A stretch of DNA of 64,000 nucleotides from Nelumbo lutea. Lineage: Eukaryota; Streptophyta; Magnoliopsida; Proteales; Nelumbonaceae. Numbering within the stretch: position 1 is the first letter of the stretch; every line of letters starts with the position of its first letter. The DNA is taken from assembly GCA_022828595.1 (NCBI GenBank), contig JAKGHH010000002.1, positions 74,992,383 through 75,056,382 of the forward strand, written 5' to 3'. The position numbers and the translations under genes are program-made. This document shows, piece after piece, positions 23,701-38,700 of this stretch. Under the pieces are notes generated by a model. The model was not told the origin of the DNA. It worked only from the letters and a program-made list of their open reading frames with translations, and did not search any database.

Positions 23701-26700
23701 ATCTGCATCAGTATATCCATTAACTTCAATTCTATTGTTTTTTCTGAACAGAATCCCTTTCCCAGGGCAAGACTTCAAATATTTGAGGATTCTTTCTACA
23801 GCCTTCATGTGAGGAATTTTGGGGTTGTGCATAAACTGGATGACAACATGAACGGCATAAGCAATGTCAGGATGAGTGAGGGACAAGTAAATTAACTTCC
23901 CCACTAACTTCTGGTATCTCTCCTTATCAGGGTAGTCCTCTCCCACTAAATCCTGTAGACCATGATTCGGTTCTATTGGAGTATCTGTTGACCTACACCA
24001 CAACATGCCTGTCTCTTGTAGGTCAAGGAAGTATTTCCGTTGACATATATAGATGCCCTCTTTGGATCTAGCAACTTTAATCCCTAGGAAGTACCTCAGT
24101 TGATCCAGGTCTTTGATTTCAAATTCAGCAGCTAGGACCTCCTTCAGTCTATTGATCTCCTCCTTATCATCCCCAGTAATTACCATATCATCTACATAGA
24201 CGATAAGAGCAGTAAGTTTCCCATTCCTCTTCTTTATAAATAGAGTATAATCTACCCCGCTTTGAGTATAACCACCTTTCTTCATCGCTCCACATAGCTT
24301 CTCAAACCAGGCACGAGGGGACTGTTTAAGGCCATATAGTGCCTTTCTCAGTCTACACACTTTTCTACCAAATTCATAACCTGGTGGAGGATCCATGAAT
24401 ACCTCCTCATGTAGATCACCATTTAAAAAAGCATTCTTCACATCTAGCTGATGAAGCTCCCACAAGAAGTTTACAGCTAATGAGAGTAGGACTCTGATAG
24501 TATTGAGTTTTTCTACGAGAGCAGATGTTTCTTTGTAGTCAACTCCTTCCTTTTGAGTAAACCCCTTTGCCACATGTCTAGCCTTGTATCTTTCAATGGA
24601 CCCATCCTCCCTATGCTTCACGGTGAAAACCAACTTGCATCCAACAGTACCTTTCCCTTCTGGTAGATCTACTAGTTCCCAAGTCCCTGCTTTCATCAAG
24701 GCCTTCATTTCTTCATTCATAACCTCTTTCCACCTTGGGTCAGACATAGCCTCAGAGTACATAGTAGGAACATGCACAGAAGAGAGAGCAGACACAAAAG
24801 AACAATAACTAGGGGACAAGTGGGAGTAAGACGCAAAATCCGCAATAGGGTATCTGATAGTACAAGAACGAGTATATTTACGAAGTGCAATTGGAAGATC
24901 CAAGTCTAAGGAATTGATAGGATTACCTTGAGTTACTGAGACAGGTTGATCCGAGTCCAATTGGTTGTTGTCAGGAGTTGGAGGGCTCTTCTTCCTTCTA
25001 TTGTAGGTAACTCTGATATCTTTCTACTGCCTGTTGGAGCCTTTAGTAACATTTTCCACATCACTAGTAGTATCTGGGCGAATGGGAGCCTCACTAGATT
25101 CACCTGGGATACCACAAATAGGAGGATCAAGAGGAGAAGATGGAAGATCCAAGGTAGAGAAGGGCACAAAGAAATGGGGAATAGAAGAATCAACCGAAGG
25201 GTCCTCTTCCATCCTACTAGTCTCCCCTTGAAGAGGATCCGAGGAAGATTAAAAGTAGGATTGAGACTCAAAGAACACCACATCTTTTGTGACATATCTT
25301 TTCTTGGTGACTGGATCATAACACTTATATCCCTTCTAAGTAGGAGAATAACCCAAGAAGATTCCCTTTGTAGCTCGAGGATCTAGTTTTGTCTTCTTTG
25401 GATCCTTGACATGTATAAAACATACACACCCAAAGACCCTCGGTGGAAGAGAAAAAACAGGGAGATGAGGGCAAAGAACCGAAAATGAAGTCTTCATTCC
25501 CAAGACCTTAGATGGCATTCGGTTTATCAAATATGATGCGGTGAGGATTGCTTGAGACCAATACAAGATGACTGGTGAATCATTCTCGCATCCTCCATAA
25601 ACAAGTTAAAGGATCCTTCGAAATATTCAACAGCATTATCTGACCTGAATTGCTTGATTTTCTTGCCAAATTGTGTTTCAATCATTTTGCAAAATGCCAT
25701 GGTTACTCGCGGCACTTCATCCCGTGTCTTTAATAAGTAGATCCATGTGCATCGAGAATAGTGGTCAATAAAACTGATAAAGTATCGATAGCCATCCACA
25801 GAAACAATAGAAGGACCCTAAACATCAGAATGCACTAAGTCAAAATGTGCTTGAATTCATTATTAGAAGTTGAGTACACAGTTCTAAACTGTTTTGATAA
25901 TTGACAGACTTCATAGACTAACTTTTTACTTGACACACCTTGAAACAATTCCAGAAACAACATTTTCAATGACGAGAATTGTAAATGACCTAGTCTAGCA
26001 TGCCACAGGTGCAGCTTAGATAATGACTCCACATTAGATTGACCACTAGTAGTAGATGTTTGAAGGGTTGAACTGATGTCTGCATCCAAGTAGTAGAGGC
26101 CTCCTCGCTCATGACCGCTCCTAATCGTTCTCTTTGTCAAATTGTCCTGAAAAACAAAAGGTTATGCTACAATTCAAGTTCTTGGTAAGTTTTGAAACAG
26201 ATAAAAGATTTGAAGAGAGATTGGGAACATGTAAGACAGATTTGAGGGAGATGTCCTTGCTTAGGTCAACCACTCCTTTCCCAGATATGGTAGAGAGGGA
26301 ACCATCAGCAACCTTCATCTTGTCTTGACTAGACATTAAATGATAGGAAGAGAATAAGGAAGACATGTGAGTCATGCGGTCGGTTGCACCACAATCAATA
26401 ATCCAGGAGGCTGGATCAATGGAACTAGTTGCACTAAAGGCTGAAACAATACCTGATCTGGCAAGGGAGGTGGAAGCAAGAGAATTTGTCCTTAGGCGGG
26501 CCAGTGCCCGACTAAGTACCTCTACCTCATCAGTTGTGAAATCCATAGGCCCGTGTCCTTGGGAACAGGTAGTTTGTCCCGAAGAAGAGGAAGCAACTGT
26601 GGATGAGTGTTTGGAACCTCCATCACTGGGACTTTCTGCTAGGTTCCCACTTGCCGAATGGCCCTTCTGGTGCTTCTTCTCTTTCCTCAATGCTGCTGGT

Positions 26701-29700
26701 TTCAAATGAGGGTAGAGAACCCAACAGTTCTCTTTCACATGTTTTTCTCCCCCACAGTGATTACACCTCAAGTGTCTCTTGTCAAAGAACTTGTTTCCCC
26801 TTTGGCTTGTAGAAATGAGAGTTGAATGTTCTATAGACTGCACTACTGGTTTAGTCTGGGCATCAACTTGCATCTCCTTTCTTCTCATCTCTTCATTTCT
26901 CACAAGATAGTAGACATGATGTAGATCAGGCATCTCATCTCTTCCCAGAATTTAGAACCTTATGTTCTCATATACCGGATCTAGGCCAGCCAACAATTTT
27001 GAATGCTCTACTCTCTTCAACTTGTTTGTCGTGTTTCCCCTTATCTCTGGCATTCTCCCAGTCTATGATGAGGTGGTGATCCAGCTCTTCCCACAATCCT
27101 TCTAATGTAGCAAAGTATGTAGCAACACTCATGTCTCCCTGCTTCAGGGCAGCAATATCTTGGTTCAGTCTATAGATTCGGGCATTATTCTTTTTCTACC
27201 CATAGGTCTTAGACACCTCCCATATCTTGGCAGCTGGAGAAGTGTTGAACTGTCCTAGCTACCCTGGGAGTCATTGAAGCAAGCAGCCAGGACATGACTG
27301 TAGCATTCTCTCTTCTTCAAACAGCATATTCAGCACTCCCTATTCTGGGTTCTTTCTTCTGCCCATCCAAATAGCCTGTAAGATCCCGGGATGTGATAAA
27401 GAGCATGGCCGAAACAGACCATTCCCTAAAGTTGTATTCATCAAGTAACACACTTGTTATCTGTAGGCTGTGCAAATTAGGGTTCTCCAGATTAGGAGAC
27501 CTCCCACTAGTCCTAATATCTCTAGAAGAAACTTCCCCAGATATGGAAGACATCTTCTCCGACTTGCAAGAGTACCAAAACTGACACACAGGTTATGTGA
27601 AACCTCTTCAGACTTCCGGACCTTGCAGCACTGTAATCTCAGACCTGAGGGTCTGTTTTAGGGCTGTAATACCCTTCCCACTCTGCTGTACTGCTCCACT
27701 CACTGCTGTCGCAAGCTGCCACTTACAGTCGAAGTGCCAAGCCAAAAATAAAAAACTCTGCTGTGTTTGGCCATTGTTGTCGCAACCCTGACCTAGCTGT
27801 TGTGGCTTCTACCACACACCAATCACTGCTATCGCAGGTTAACCTTCACCCACGAACTGCTCTAGGACTGCTGAAATCAGTCCTCTCTTCTAGATCTGTT
27901 TTACACAGATCTCACTTAGCCGAATGGCTACACCTTGCTCTATGTATCTCTTAGGGCATCAGCTACTGGGACTTACTCCCCTTGGGCCCTACAACCAAGG
28001 GAAACCCTAGGTATAAGTTCTGCTGTGTTCTACGACCAGACTTAGGGTTTCTCTGCAGTACCAAGATAGAGAGAGAAGAGTGAGACAGCTGGCTATAACA
28101 AGGCGAGAGAGGTGTTCTACGACCAGACCTAGAGCTCTGATACCATGTTTGTCGAACTGAACCTGTTGAGAGAGCTGAGAAGAAGAAGTGGAAGAAGAAG
28201 AAGAGGGGAGAGTCTGATGTGTTCAAATGGGCAAAATTCATCAGCCGTTCACTAATATAAGAGCAATACATAATTTACATGAAAGGACCAGGATGCCCCT
28301 GATTAGTGATGGGACACCCAGTCTAATAAAGCACAAGATACAATTAGGCCCAGTTACTAAGGCTCATTAACTAGAGACTCTAATACCCAGCCCAGACAAG
28401 AGAATAACAACATATCATCCGAACCAACAGTAATGATATCTGGCAATACTTCCTTCAATCTCAAAGATAGAACCTTCGCAAGGATTTTATACAGGCTATT
28501 TACCAAACCGATTGGCCTGAAGTCCTTTGGATGGGATGCATCTTTCTATTGTGGAACCAAAGGTAAAAAAGTGGAATTCACACCCGGGTTAACCACTCCT
28601 CTCCTATGAAATTCCTCAAACACCATCAACAGATCACCTTTCAAAGTATCCCAGCAATCTTGGTAAAAAAGCCATTGTTAAACCATCTGGACCTGGAGCT
28701 TTAATTCTATCCATAGAGAATATAGTCTCCTTAATTTCTTCCAACTCAAACCTTCTTTCCAACCTTCTCCTGTTCTCAACCCCTACATCTGGCCAGTCCA
28801 AACCTTCTAACCACACCCCCCTACTCACAAGCCTTCTTAGAATGAATTTAAAATGTCCTACAGAGGCCCTAGCAATCTTATCTTGTTGTGTTAACTCAAC
28901 TCCATCCACCTCCAATTTGGAAATAAAATTCCTCCTCCCATGAGCCAAAGAATGAAAAAACCTTGTGTTCCTATCTCCCTCTTACAGTCATTTACATCGA
29001 GATTTTTGCCTCCAGCTTATTTCCTCCTTGTGTAGGCATTCCTCTAATTGTCTTCTCAAATCTCTTCTTTGTTCCCTGCCTACCTCTCCAAAAGCTCCCC
29101 TTTCTTCTTCCTTGAACATTTTAGTAATGGAGGAGTGAAACACATTGTAAAGCAGGAATATTTTACTGAAATCTTAGGGTGTGAATCCTGTGGCAAATAC
29201 CTTAGATCAAGGGATTTTTCAGATTTCCTTTTCAGTGTTGCCTGTCAGCCTACTATATTACTTGAGATCAACACAATTCCTATTCTTTGTAATTCTGGGC
29301 CCATCTTCTATTTGAAACATGTATACATATCTTGGTTTTACTTAAATAGAAGTTTTTTATTACACATTTGAGGGAGGGAAGAATTGGCATGGGTTAAGGG
29401 ATAGAAAGGGGGTTACCTTGAGCATCGTTGGTAATTCTGGGATGCCTCTGACTGCAAAACATAAAGATAGAATCCAGATAGCACAAGATAGCACGGCTGC
29501 CACTCTGCCACATAATTACCAATTCCCTACATCACAAAATTAAAAGAATGAGATGAAAAAATCAATTTAGAGACAGACGTAGAAAAAATGCCATACTAGA
29601 TCAAAGAACACACACCCTCCAAACAAGAATTCTAGCCTCAGTTGAAAGATCTGCAGGGTTCCATGGCACCAGACCCATTTGGAAAGTTTCATTCATAGTC

Positions 29701-32700
29701 TGATCAGTGTTGTCCACAGTGCAACGGAATAACTTTAACAATTCCTGGACTCTGCAGTATCTAGCCGGTGAAAAGTGAATCCCAAGATTAGGCACTTGAA
29801 TGGAAACACGTGTTGATGGGTAATGCGGATGAGGGATTTTAATCTTCAAAGAACAGATTGTAGAACAGTCAGAAAAAATTTTGAAATGGTCAAGGCCAAT
29901 ATCCAATAAAGTATTTGAACTGAACAAGGAATAAAATAAAAAAGCTACCTGATCAATAATAACTGTCATCCCACACCTATCAACCAGAGCATAGAAGCAG
30001 TCAACATTCTCTGAGGTAGGTGATCTCAAAGGTTGACAATCAAAAATTGAAGAGACTCCAATAGAGTTTTTTTGGTCATAAGAACAGTCCATAAAGAACG
30101 CAGCAATATCTTTTCCAGTTATGTAAAAACGGGAATATAAGCCCTGCCTTTGTTCATCACATTGACCTTCCTGAAAAGTTCCCAATACGTTCCAATAAAA
30201 CTCAATGCAATAGGAAGTAGTTAGAACATCCACCTGATGCAACTTACTTTGATGTGCAATGTGAAATGACCAAAGTCCAAAAGAAATTGGCCATTACATT
30301 TGGAAGATTCACATGTTTGTATAGGAATTCTCACTTTTGGAGCATCAATATCAATGTCAAGCGCAAATCTGGAATATCAGAAAGTGTTGACAATTACAAA
30401 TAGAAAAACGCACATCTTTTTTTATGAATAGGAAATTTCACATCTTATAAAATCAACAAAATTGAAAGTTAAAATTACAGAAAATGCACCAACATATCCT
30501 TAAGATGCAAATTAATATACATAAAGTTAATGATATCAGCGCCTAGAACCATTTAAGACCCATTTTTTTTCCAAATAACAAATACTTTGGCATATACACT
30601 ACAAAGGAAAGTTGGATAATGCCACATACAATAAATGATGACGGAAATCACAGTTTATAAACTCCTGCTACTCTCGACATATGTTAGTACTCTTGGAAAT
30701 ATAGAGCAAGTTTTCGCTCAGCCCTAACTGTTTCTTTAATCTATGTCAAAATTGGTATCATAAGACAAGAAGAGTAGTAGAGTTGTTGAAACCTAAAAAG
30801 ATGGCACTTCACTAGAGAACCAAATTTTGGATTCAATGAGCCACCAACATTTGGTACTGTAGCACATGTTTTCTAAAGATTTTTTGGTGATAAATAAAAA
30901 GTAATTTTATTAATAAAAAGAGACGGTACATGAGAGGTGATAAGATATCATCCACTAAGAAAGACAAAGCACCCAAGAAAAGCACAATCTCCTGAGACAA
31001 AACACACAAGAAATAACAACTTTTAACTTTCAACCCACAGAAAAATTACCCACAACTTGCTTCTGAAGCATGCAACCCTCATCAAACAAAACAAAAATGT
31101 CCAACCAGCCGTAAACAAAAACTCAAAACTATCACCAATCTGAGGTAGGTCTTTCAGCATTCAACGGATACTGTAGCTCTATATCCCAATACTCTCCTCT
31201 AGGACATGATGGTATTCCAATAGGAAGTGTGGAAAGGTGTGGGTGATATAGGCCTGTTATGGCCAACTAAGCTATTTAATAACATATTGAAAGAAAATAA
31301 AATGCCTGATGAATAAAGAAAGAACACTACAGCGCCAATATCTAAGGAAAAGGCAATATACAAAGTTCTAACTAGTAACTAGAAGGGATTTTGTTGCTTC
31401 ACCTGCACTTCCTTCTAAATTTGATCTACCTATTGCTCTCTGTAAGGTAAGTGCTCTTCCAGAACTCATAGTATTTCAAATTATATTTCTTATCATCATC
31501 TATCCTCTACATACAAGTCTTTGCATGCTTCCATCTCATATGTTTTCGTTCCAAGGAATGTGACTAGATGGATGCTCTGTTAAAGAACAATACATGGGAC
31601 ATTGTTTGTTTGCCCAAGAAAAAAAGATTATAGGGTGTAAATGGGTTTTTACTATTGAACACAGACCTAATGGTATGTTGTGAGATATATGGTGAGGTTG
31701 GTGGCTAAAGGCTATACTCAGACCAATGAAATTGATTATAGGGAGACCTCTCCCATAGCTATGATGAAATCTATTTGTATTCCCCTATCACTTGCTTTGC
31801 GTTATTCTTGTCCTCTTTACCAGTTAGATGTTAAAAATATTTTTCTCAGTGGAGATCTTCATGAAGAGGTGTGCATGGATATTTGACTTGGTTTTTACAG
31901 TGCCTTGCCTAGGAGTGTTTTTAAGATCAAAAAAGTCGTTATTAAACAGAAAAAAAATATATTAATGATACCAGAAGAGACCAATAAACCCCCCCCCCGG
32001 GTGAATTGGGATGAATTCCACCAGATTGGCTACCACTTTTATGATACCAATTGATTGGTTATAAGTTATTCTGGTATCACACTCAAACCCAATTAATAAA
32101 TATAACATTTTGAGAACTAAATGAAGAAATAAAGAAAAAGAAATGAAAGAGAGAATGCAACAAAAAATCTAGGAGATAACCTGCTTTGTTCTTCCAACAC
32201 CATTTGAAACTGCTCCTGAGCTCTACGGGTCACTTCTTCTATCTTCATCTGTTCATTGAAAGATCATATCAACAAAGTACTCAAAAAAAAGTACCATTTA
32301 AAACAATACACACTAATAATAATGGCTTGAAGCATATTAGCATTTTACCTGTAAAGCTGTTGCAGTCTCCAATGCAACCGCAGGACTGATTGCACTACTT
32401 CTCTTCATAAACTCTAAAAAGCGATTGCAACTTTCCATCAAAACCTATATAGAGAACAAGATGAAAAAAACAATGATGACTTAAGAAAATAATGATGACA
32501 AGAAGCCAGAAAGGTTATTCTAGAAAAAAAAATCACATTGACCTAAAGATAATTAAAATAGGAAGTTAACAATAACGTAAGGTTCCCTTAGACTATAGCC
32601 AATGAACATGAATGGTTTTCTCCTTCCCAGACAACAAGAACAAAAATGTATGGGTACAACACATAAGAGAACCGGTACAAACACCAACATACCCTATATA

Positions 32701-35700
32701 CATAAACATGAAAATAAATACGAAGAGATGTATCCAACTCATTAAGAACAATCAGAAGAAAATTAAACTCAGACAAGCTAAATTCCATGTTAATTCCCCG
32801 TTGTGTAGTCCCTTTAATAAAAATAAAAAGTATTATTTTAAAATAACATTACAATATAATATGTATTTTATATAGTATATTCATATCAAATTAGCAAATG
32901 AAGAAGGCTATAATGTTATATAATAAAATTTTAAGATAGAGAGTAAGGAAAAGAGAAAAAGAAAGAAAAATTGTTTAGAATTGTGAGGGAATCCTTTTTA
33001 TCCTTCTCTTCTTTCTTTGTTTTCCCTTATCAAAGCACTTAGATATGTTAAATTTCAAAAGTAAAAGCTTAAAACAAGGCATCAGCTATAAGTACAGTAT
33101 GTATTAGAATGCATCAACATACGAAGTAATAAGACGTAGCTATAGTAATTAAGGTTTTAAAAGGCACCTGCGTTATGAGTTTTGTCTCATAAAAGGGTGT
33201 TCTATTGCCTAGGTGGGTACATAGTCACCTAGACAAGGGTCTTTTTTATTAAGGCATGGCATTTAGGCTAGGTGCCCAGCCAACTACGTATGAACTGGAA
33301 AGCTTACACCTTCCTGTTTCCCATTCATTATAGTTTAAAACATATCTTTTATTTTAGTACCAAAAATTAACAAAGGAAATTTAGCATAATTTGATGATCA
33401 CCGTAACATGGCAGGGAGCAATTGTTGCTGAAAGTTGCCAGTCTACATTTTCTCCAACTGGTGAGTGCACAAAACTGGCAGCCAAAGCATTCACCTTGTG
33501 TTCACTACTGACACTCTGCAATTAAATTCTTTCAAGACTTGCAATATCACTGAATAAATGCAGCAACTGGAACAGAAATACAGCAAGCAGCAAGCAAACC
33601 TGTAAAAGTGAACCTTCAGGAGCAGACAAACCATAAAATCTCAATGATACATCACAATGGGTTGTCCTTCGGTAAAGCTTGGTGGTCACATTAAGTTGCT
33701 CAAACCAACCACAGACAATCTCTGTCTGATCGATACTGATGATCCGAGTGGCAGCTTGACTAATCGAGACATTTATCAAGAAATGTAACATATTACGTGT
33801 ATCTTTTCTTGTAAGAGAAGGTAAATCCTCATCAGGTTGGTAACTAAGTAATTTATTTACTGTTTCCCATTCCTCTTTGGTCAATGTATCTTCAATCAGC
33901 TTTGGCGCTTCTGAACTACTCCCAGAAGAGATATCACTAGAAGTAGCACTCCTGAAATAAGAAGCAACGAAAATAACCTCTTAATGTAACTAGATGAAGA
34001 GCACTATCAATGTTCTCACAGATACATGGAAGATGTATTAACCTCAAGCAATGGAACAAAATTTTCAAATGAACTAAATGTCCTACATACCATCCATAGG
34101 AAAACCAACTTCTATTTGATTGATTCCTCTGATTATCTGCTTCCTTTGATTTTACAGATTCAACTTTAGCATGTGCAAGCAACCTGAAGAAAAACATCAT
34201 CTCATGAAACTGAATATTGAATTAATGAGGATTTGAAGAATCAGTGCTAACACATAACGGAGCAAAAGCTCATCTAATAATGTTTGATTTAGAATTTCAA
34301 CAATTAGAGCAACAAAGTACAATTTGGTTTCATACCTCCACAAAAGAATTACTTTAGAATCAAGGTCTTTTTCAAATTCTCTGATTTCAGAGCAATCATT
34401 ATTTGACAACTGTTGCAGTGAACCAGCATATAGTTGAATATAACGCCGACGAAGCCGACAAAGATGTTTGATTCTGTCCCATGAGAAACGGTAACTGAAA
34501 TAGGCCATAGAATATTTAGTAGATTGATATTCAGAAGCTAATTTATACCCTAAATCATCCTTAACAACCAAATAAACATAAAGAATACAAGAAACAAAGT
34601 TAGTTAGAGATCTAGAAATCCATCAGAAAAAGATGTTCTCCACAACGATGACCAAGCACATTATTTTCTGAATTTATTGAATGCCTTACTTTTCTGATTT
34701 CATAATGTTGAAACTGAAGAGAGGAGAGGAGACTTGTGTGTTTCGGCAATGGGGGTTCTGAGAAGAGTTTTCGAACAGTCTCTATCTCAGCCCTCTAACA
34801 CTGTCTTATTAGATATTTTTGAGTAATTACAAGGAGGCCCTTAGTTGGGCAGAATTTACAAAGAACTTAAAAAATAACTTAACATTGACAGGATGGGCCC
34901 AAAATAACAAGAAGAATAAACAACCTATGGGCCATTCGGCCCATCTTCTCTACACTCCCCCTCAAGCTGAGCATAGATGTCAATCATGCCAAGCTTGTTG
35001 GTATCATGCTGAAGTTTTGCCTTGGGAATGCCTTTGGTAAGAAAATTTGCCAACTGTCCTTCAGATGTGATGAAAGGAAGACACACTTCACCCGAAGAGA
35101 CCCTTTCCCTAATGAAGTGTCGATCAACTTCAATATGCTTGGTTCTATCATGTTAAACTGGGTTGTGAGCAATGTTGATGGCAGCCTGATTATCACAGTA
35201 TAACATCATTGGCTTGTCATATTCAACTCCAAGTTCTTCCATCAAGGATTTTAGCCATAATAATTCAGAAACCCCATGTGCCATGGCCCTGTATTCTGCT
35301 TCAGCAGAAGACCGAGCAACAACCGATTGTTTCTTGCTTCTCCAAGAAACAACATTACAAGCTACCAAGCTGCAATACCCAGATGTAGATCTTTTGTCAT
35401 CAATGTTCCCATCCCAGTTAGCATCGGTGTAAGCTTCAAATTTCATATGACCGTGCTTGGCAAACAGAATACCCTTTCCTGGGTAGCCCTTCAAATAACT
35501 TAGGATTCTCTCTACAGCTGCCAAATGAGTGTCTCGAGGAGCATGCATGAATTGGCTAATGCAACTGACTGCATATGCAATATCTGGCCGAGTCATGCAT
35601 AGATACAAAAGTTTCCCAAGAAGTCTCTGAAAGATTCCTTTGTCTTCTAACAATGTCCCTTCTGAGGCTGAGAGTTTATGACTCATATCAATAGGAGTCG

Positions 35701-38700
35701 CAGCTGGTCTAGCACCCATCTTTCCAATTTCAGAGAGCAAGTCAAGAACATACTTTCTTTGGGAGATAAGAATCCCATCCTTGGATCGAGCCACTTCTAT
35801 GCCAAGAAAGTATCTCAATTCCCCCAAATCTTTAATCTCAAACTCTGTATGGAGAAAAGATTTTAGATCTTGAATTCCTGAGGCATCATTACCTGTCACT
35901 ACAATATCATCTACATACACAATGAGGTATACTGCTAGAGGTCCACTCCTCTTCACAAAAAGAGTATGATCGGACTGTGTCTGCACATAACCAAAGTTAA
36001 CAAGTGCTGTTCTAAATCTCTCAAACCATGCTCTAGGAAACTGTTTTAGTCCATAAAGAGATTTCTTCAGCCTGCATACCTTCCATTTTATATCAGTTCC
36101 ATACATCCCTGGAGGAAGAGACATGTAAACCTCCTTATGTAATTCACCATTCAGAAATGCATTCTTCACATCCAATTGATAAAGGGGCCAGTCAAAGTGA
36201 GCAGCTAAAGATAGAAAAACCCTCACAGATGTCATCTTGGCAACAAGTGCAAAAGTCTCTAAATAATCAATCCCATACATCTGTGTATAGCCTTTTGCAA
36301 CCAGCCTGACCTTGTACCTTTCAATGGTACCATCAGCTTTGTATTTGATAGTAAAGACCCACTTGCAACCAACAGAATCCTTCCCTTCAGGCAAATCCAT
36401 CACTTCCCAAGTGTCATTCTTGTGTAGGGCATCTATTTCAGATTTCATAGCATCCCTCCATTCTGGAATCTTAAGAGCTTCTGACACAGACCTAGGAATA
36501 GGATAAGAAGCAATAGAAGAGAGATAGGCAAAATATGAAGGTGAAAGCAAACTGTAAGAAAGGTGCTTGGAAATGCAGTGTGCAGTGCACTTCCGTTTTC
36601 CTTTTCTAATAGCAATGGGAATATCAAGGTCAGGGAAGGATGAATCCAAAGGTGTTGAACCAGTACCTGTTGTCTCTTCTATGACTGGAAGTGTAGAAGG
36701 CTCATGTGTTGTAGGAGAAACAACCTACACATTTCTGGATCTTTGCCTTTGATACACCTTGGGATTGAGGACAAGACGAGGAGGTAGGGTACCAAGACAA
36801 GGAGAATGGAACGACTGATCCAACCTTGATTCATTTGAGGGAGAGGCAGACACATCAAGAGACTCAACAGGGATAGGAAGAGGAAGAGCAAACACCTGTG
36901 TCAAATTCTCCCCCTGTGGACAATGTCCTTCTGGAGAGGAACCATAAAAAGGGGAAGACTCATCAAAGGTGACATCCATTGAGACATACCGATTGCCAGA
37001 CTTTGGATCAAAACAGCAATAACCCTTTTGTTTGGGAGAATAACCAAGGAAGATACACTTTTGGGATTTGGGTTCAAATTTATGCCTTTGGACACTTGGA
37101 ACATGTACATAACAGGTGCAGCCAAAGACATGAATAGGAATAGGAAAAAGATCTTTGTCCGAATGAAGAAGAGTGAAGGGAGACTTAAAACCCAAAACCC
37201 TGGATGGCATGCGGTTTATGAGATAGGTAGCAGTAAGTACAGCATCACCCCAAAACTTGGTAGGAACATGTGAGGCAAATAAGATACTTCTTGCAACCTC
37301 AACAATATGCTTGTTTTTCCTCTCAGCAACCCCATTCTGTTCTGGGGTCCTAGCACATGAGCTTTGATGAATAACCCCCATGTCAGAAAGATAGCAGGAT
37401 AGGTTTTTCTCAAAGTATTCTTTTGCATTGTCTGATCTGAAGATTTTAATCCTGGTATCAAATTGGGTTAGAACAAATTCATGGAATTGTTTTACAAGTC
37501 TTGGGACTTCATCACGGGATTTCATCAGGAATATCCAAGTGAATCGTGAAAAGTCATCAATAAACAGGATAAAATATTTGTAGCCACCCATGGAAGGTAA
37601 GTGGTAAGGCCCCCACACATCAGAATGCACAATATTAAAAGGAACAGAAGATCTTTTATTTCTCAAAGGATACTTGCTTCTACAATGCTTTGACAATTCA
37701 CAAGACTCGCAATGAAGACTGGACAGACTAATTCCCTTAAACAATTCAGGGAATAGATGACTCAAAGCCAAAAAAGACAGATGACCAAAACGACAATGAC
37801 ACAACATAATCTGACTAACAGACTCTGAAGAGACAGATCCAAGAGCAACATTCCCAAGATGATCAGTGCACTGTCCCGTTAGCCTCATGGCCACTCCCAA
37901 TCACCTTCTGAGACTCCAGATCCTGAAAAACACAGTAGGAAGGAAAAAAGGTTAAACAACAGTTTAGTGACTTGGTTAAACTGCTCACAGACAATAAATT
38001 TGTATTTAGTTTAGGTACATGAAGGGCAGAAGGGAGGTACAAGGAATCTGTAGCCTTGATGGTTCCCTTACCAAAGATAGGGGCAAGTGAACCATCAGCT
38101 AAAGTGATTTTATCACGTCCAGGAAGTAAGTCATATGAAACAAACAAGGTAGACAGATTCATCATATGGTCAGAAGCACCTAAGTCAATAATCCAAGAGA
38201 TCTTGAGATTACCTGAAGAAGTAGCATGATTAGCAGAAGCCCTTATACCTGAATGAGCAAATGCTGAAGTAGTAGATTTTCCTGAAGGGTCGGTAGCAGA
38301 GGTCACACCACTCAGCTGACTGATCATCTTCCCAAACTTTTCATATTCTGCTCTCATGGCTGCCAACTGTGCAGAAGCAGACATTTCTTCATTATCAGGC
38401 TCGGCAGCTACATTTGCACTTATCATATTTTTTCTGAAACCTGATGGGAACAAGGTTAGGATGTAACTTCCAGCACTTGTCTTTGGTGTGCTTCGGCCTC
38501 TTGCAGTACTCACATACAACTTCTTTCTTTCCTGTGCCACTAGAAGTTCCAACATTCCCTTTAGGTTTAATCCCCATATTGGCAAAGTGATCATTAATAT
38601 CAGCCCCTTGAACCTGTACAGCCCTTCTGCTCTCTTCACCACTCACCAATGCATAAGCTTGTGACAAAGATACACACTCCTTGGAAAGAATATTCTGTTT

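Larger units (their letters stand above)
22952..28429 (-). mobile_element. complete Ty1/copia element with target-site duplication GTAAT
   Basis: A 5,478-bp element in the LINE, same strand as VPS13. LTRs 22952-23238 and 28146-28429 end TG/CA. GTAAT flanks it at 22947-22951 and 28430-28434. The primer binding site TGGTATCAGAGC lies at 28134-28145 and a polypurine tract rc CTTGAGGGGGAG at 23239-23250. Removing it restores the LINE frame. Coding order gag, protease, integrase, RT, RNase H, with several stops and frameshifts. Confidence 0.96.
19320..29106 (-). mobile_element. 5'-truncated L1-type LINE with 11-bp target-site duplication, itself interrupted twice
   Basis: CTTCCTTGAAC occurs at 19309-19319 and 29107-29117. 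Between them a minus-strand LINE of about 3.3 kb net length runs from RT N-terminus (right) to RNase H and a poly-A tail (T-run at 19320-19328). It is split by a copia element (22952-28429) and a hAT element (20140-21118). ORF2 order: RT start 28440-28948, RT core 22261-22951, zinc-finger-like region 21119-22137, RNase H 19542-20027. Stops and frameshifts throughout. Same strand as VPS13. Confidence 0.93.
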
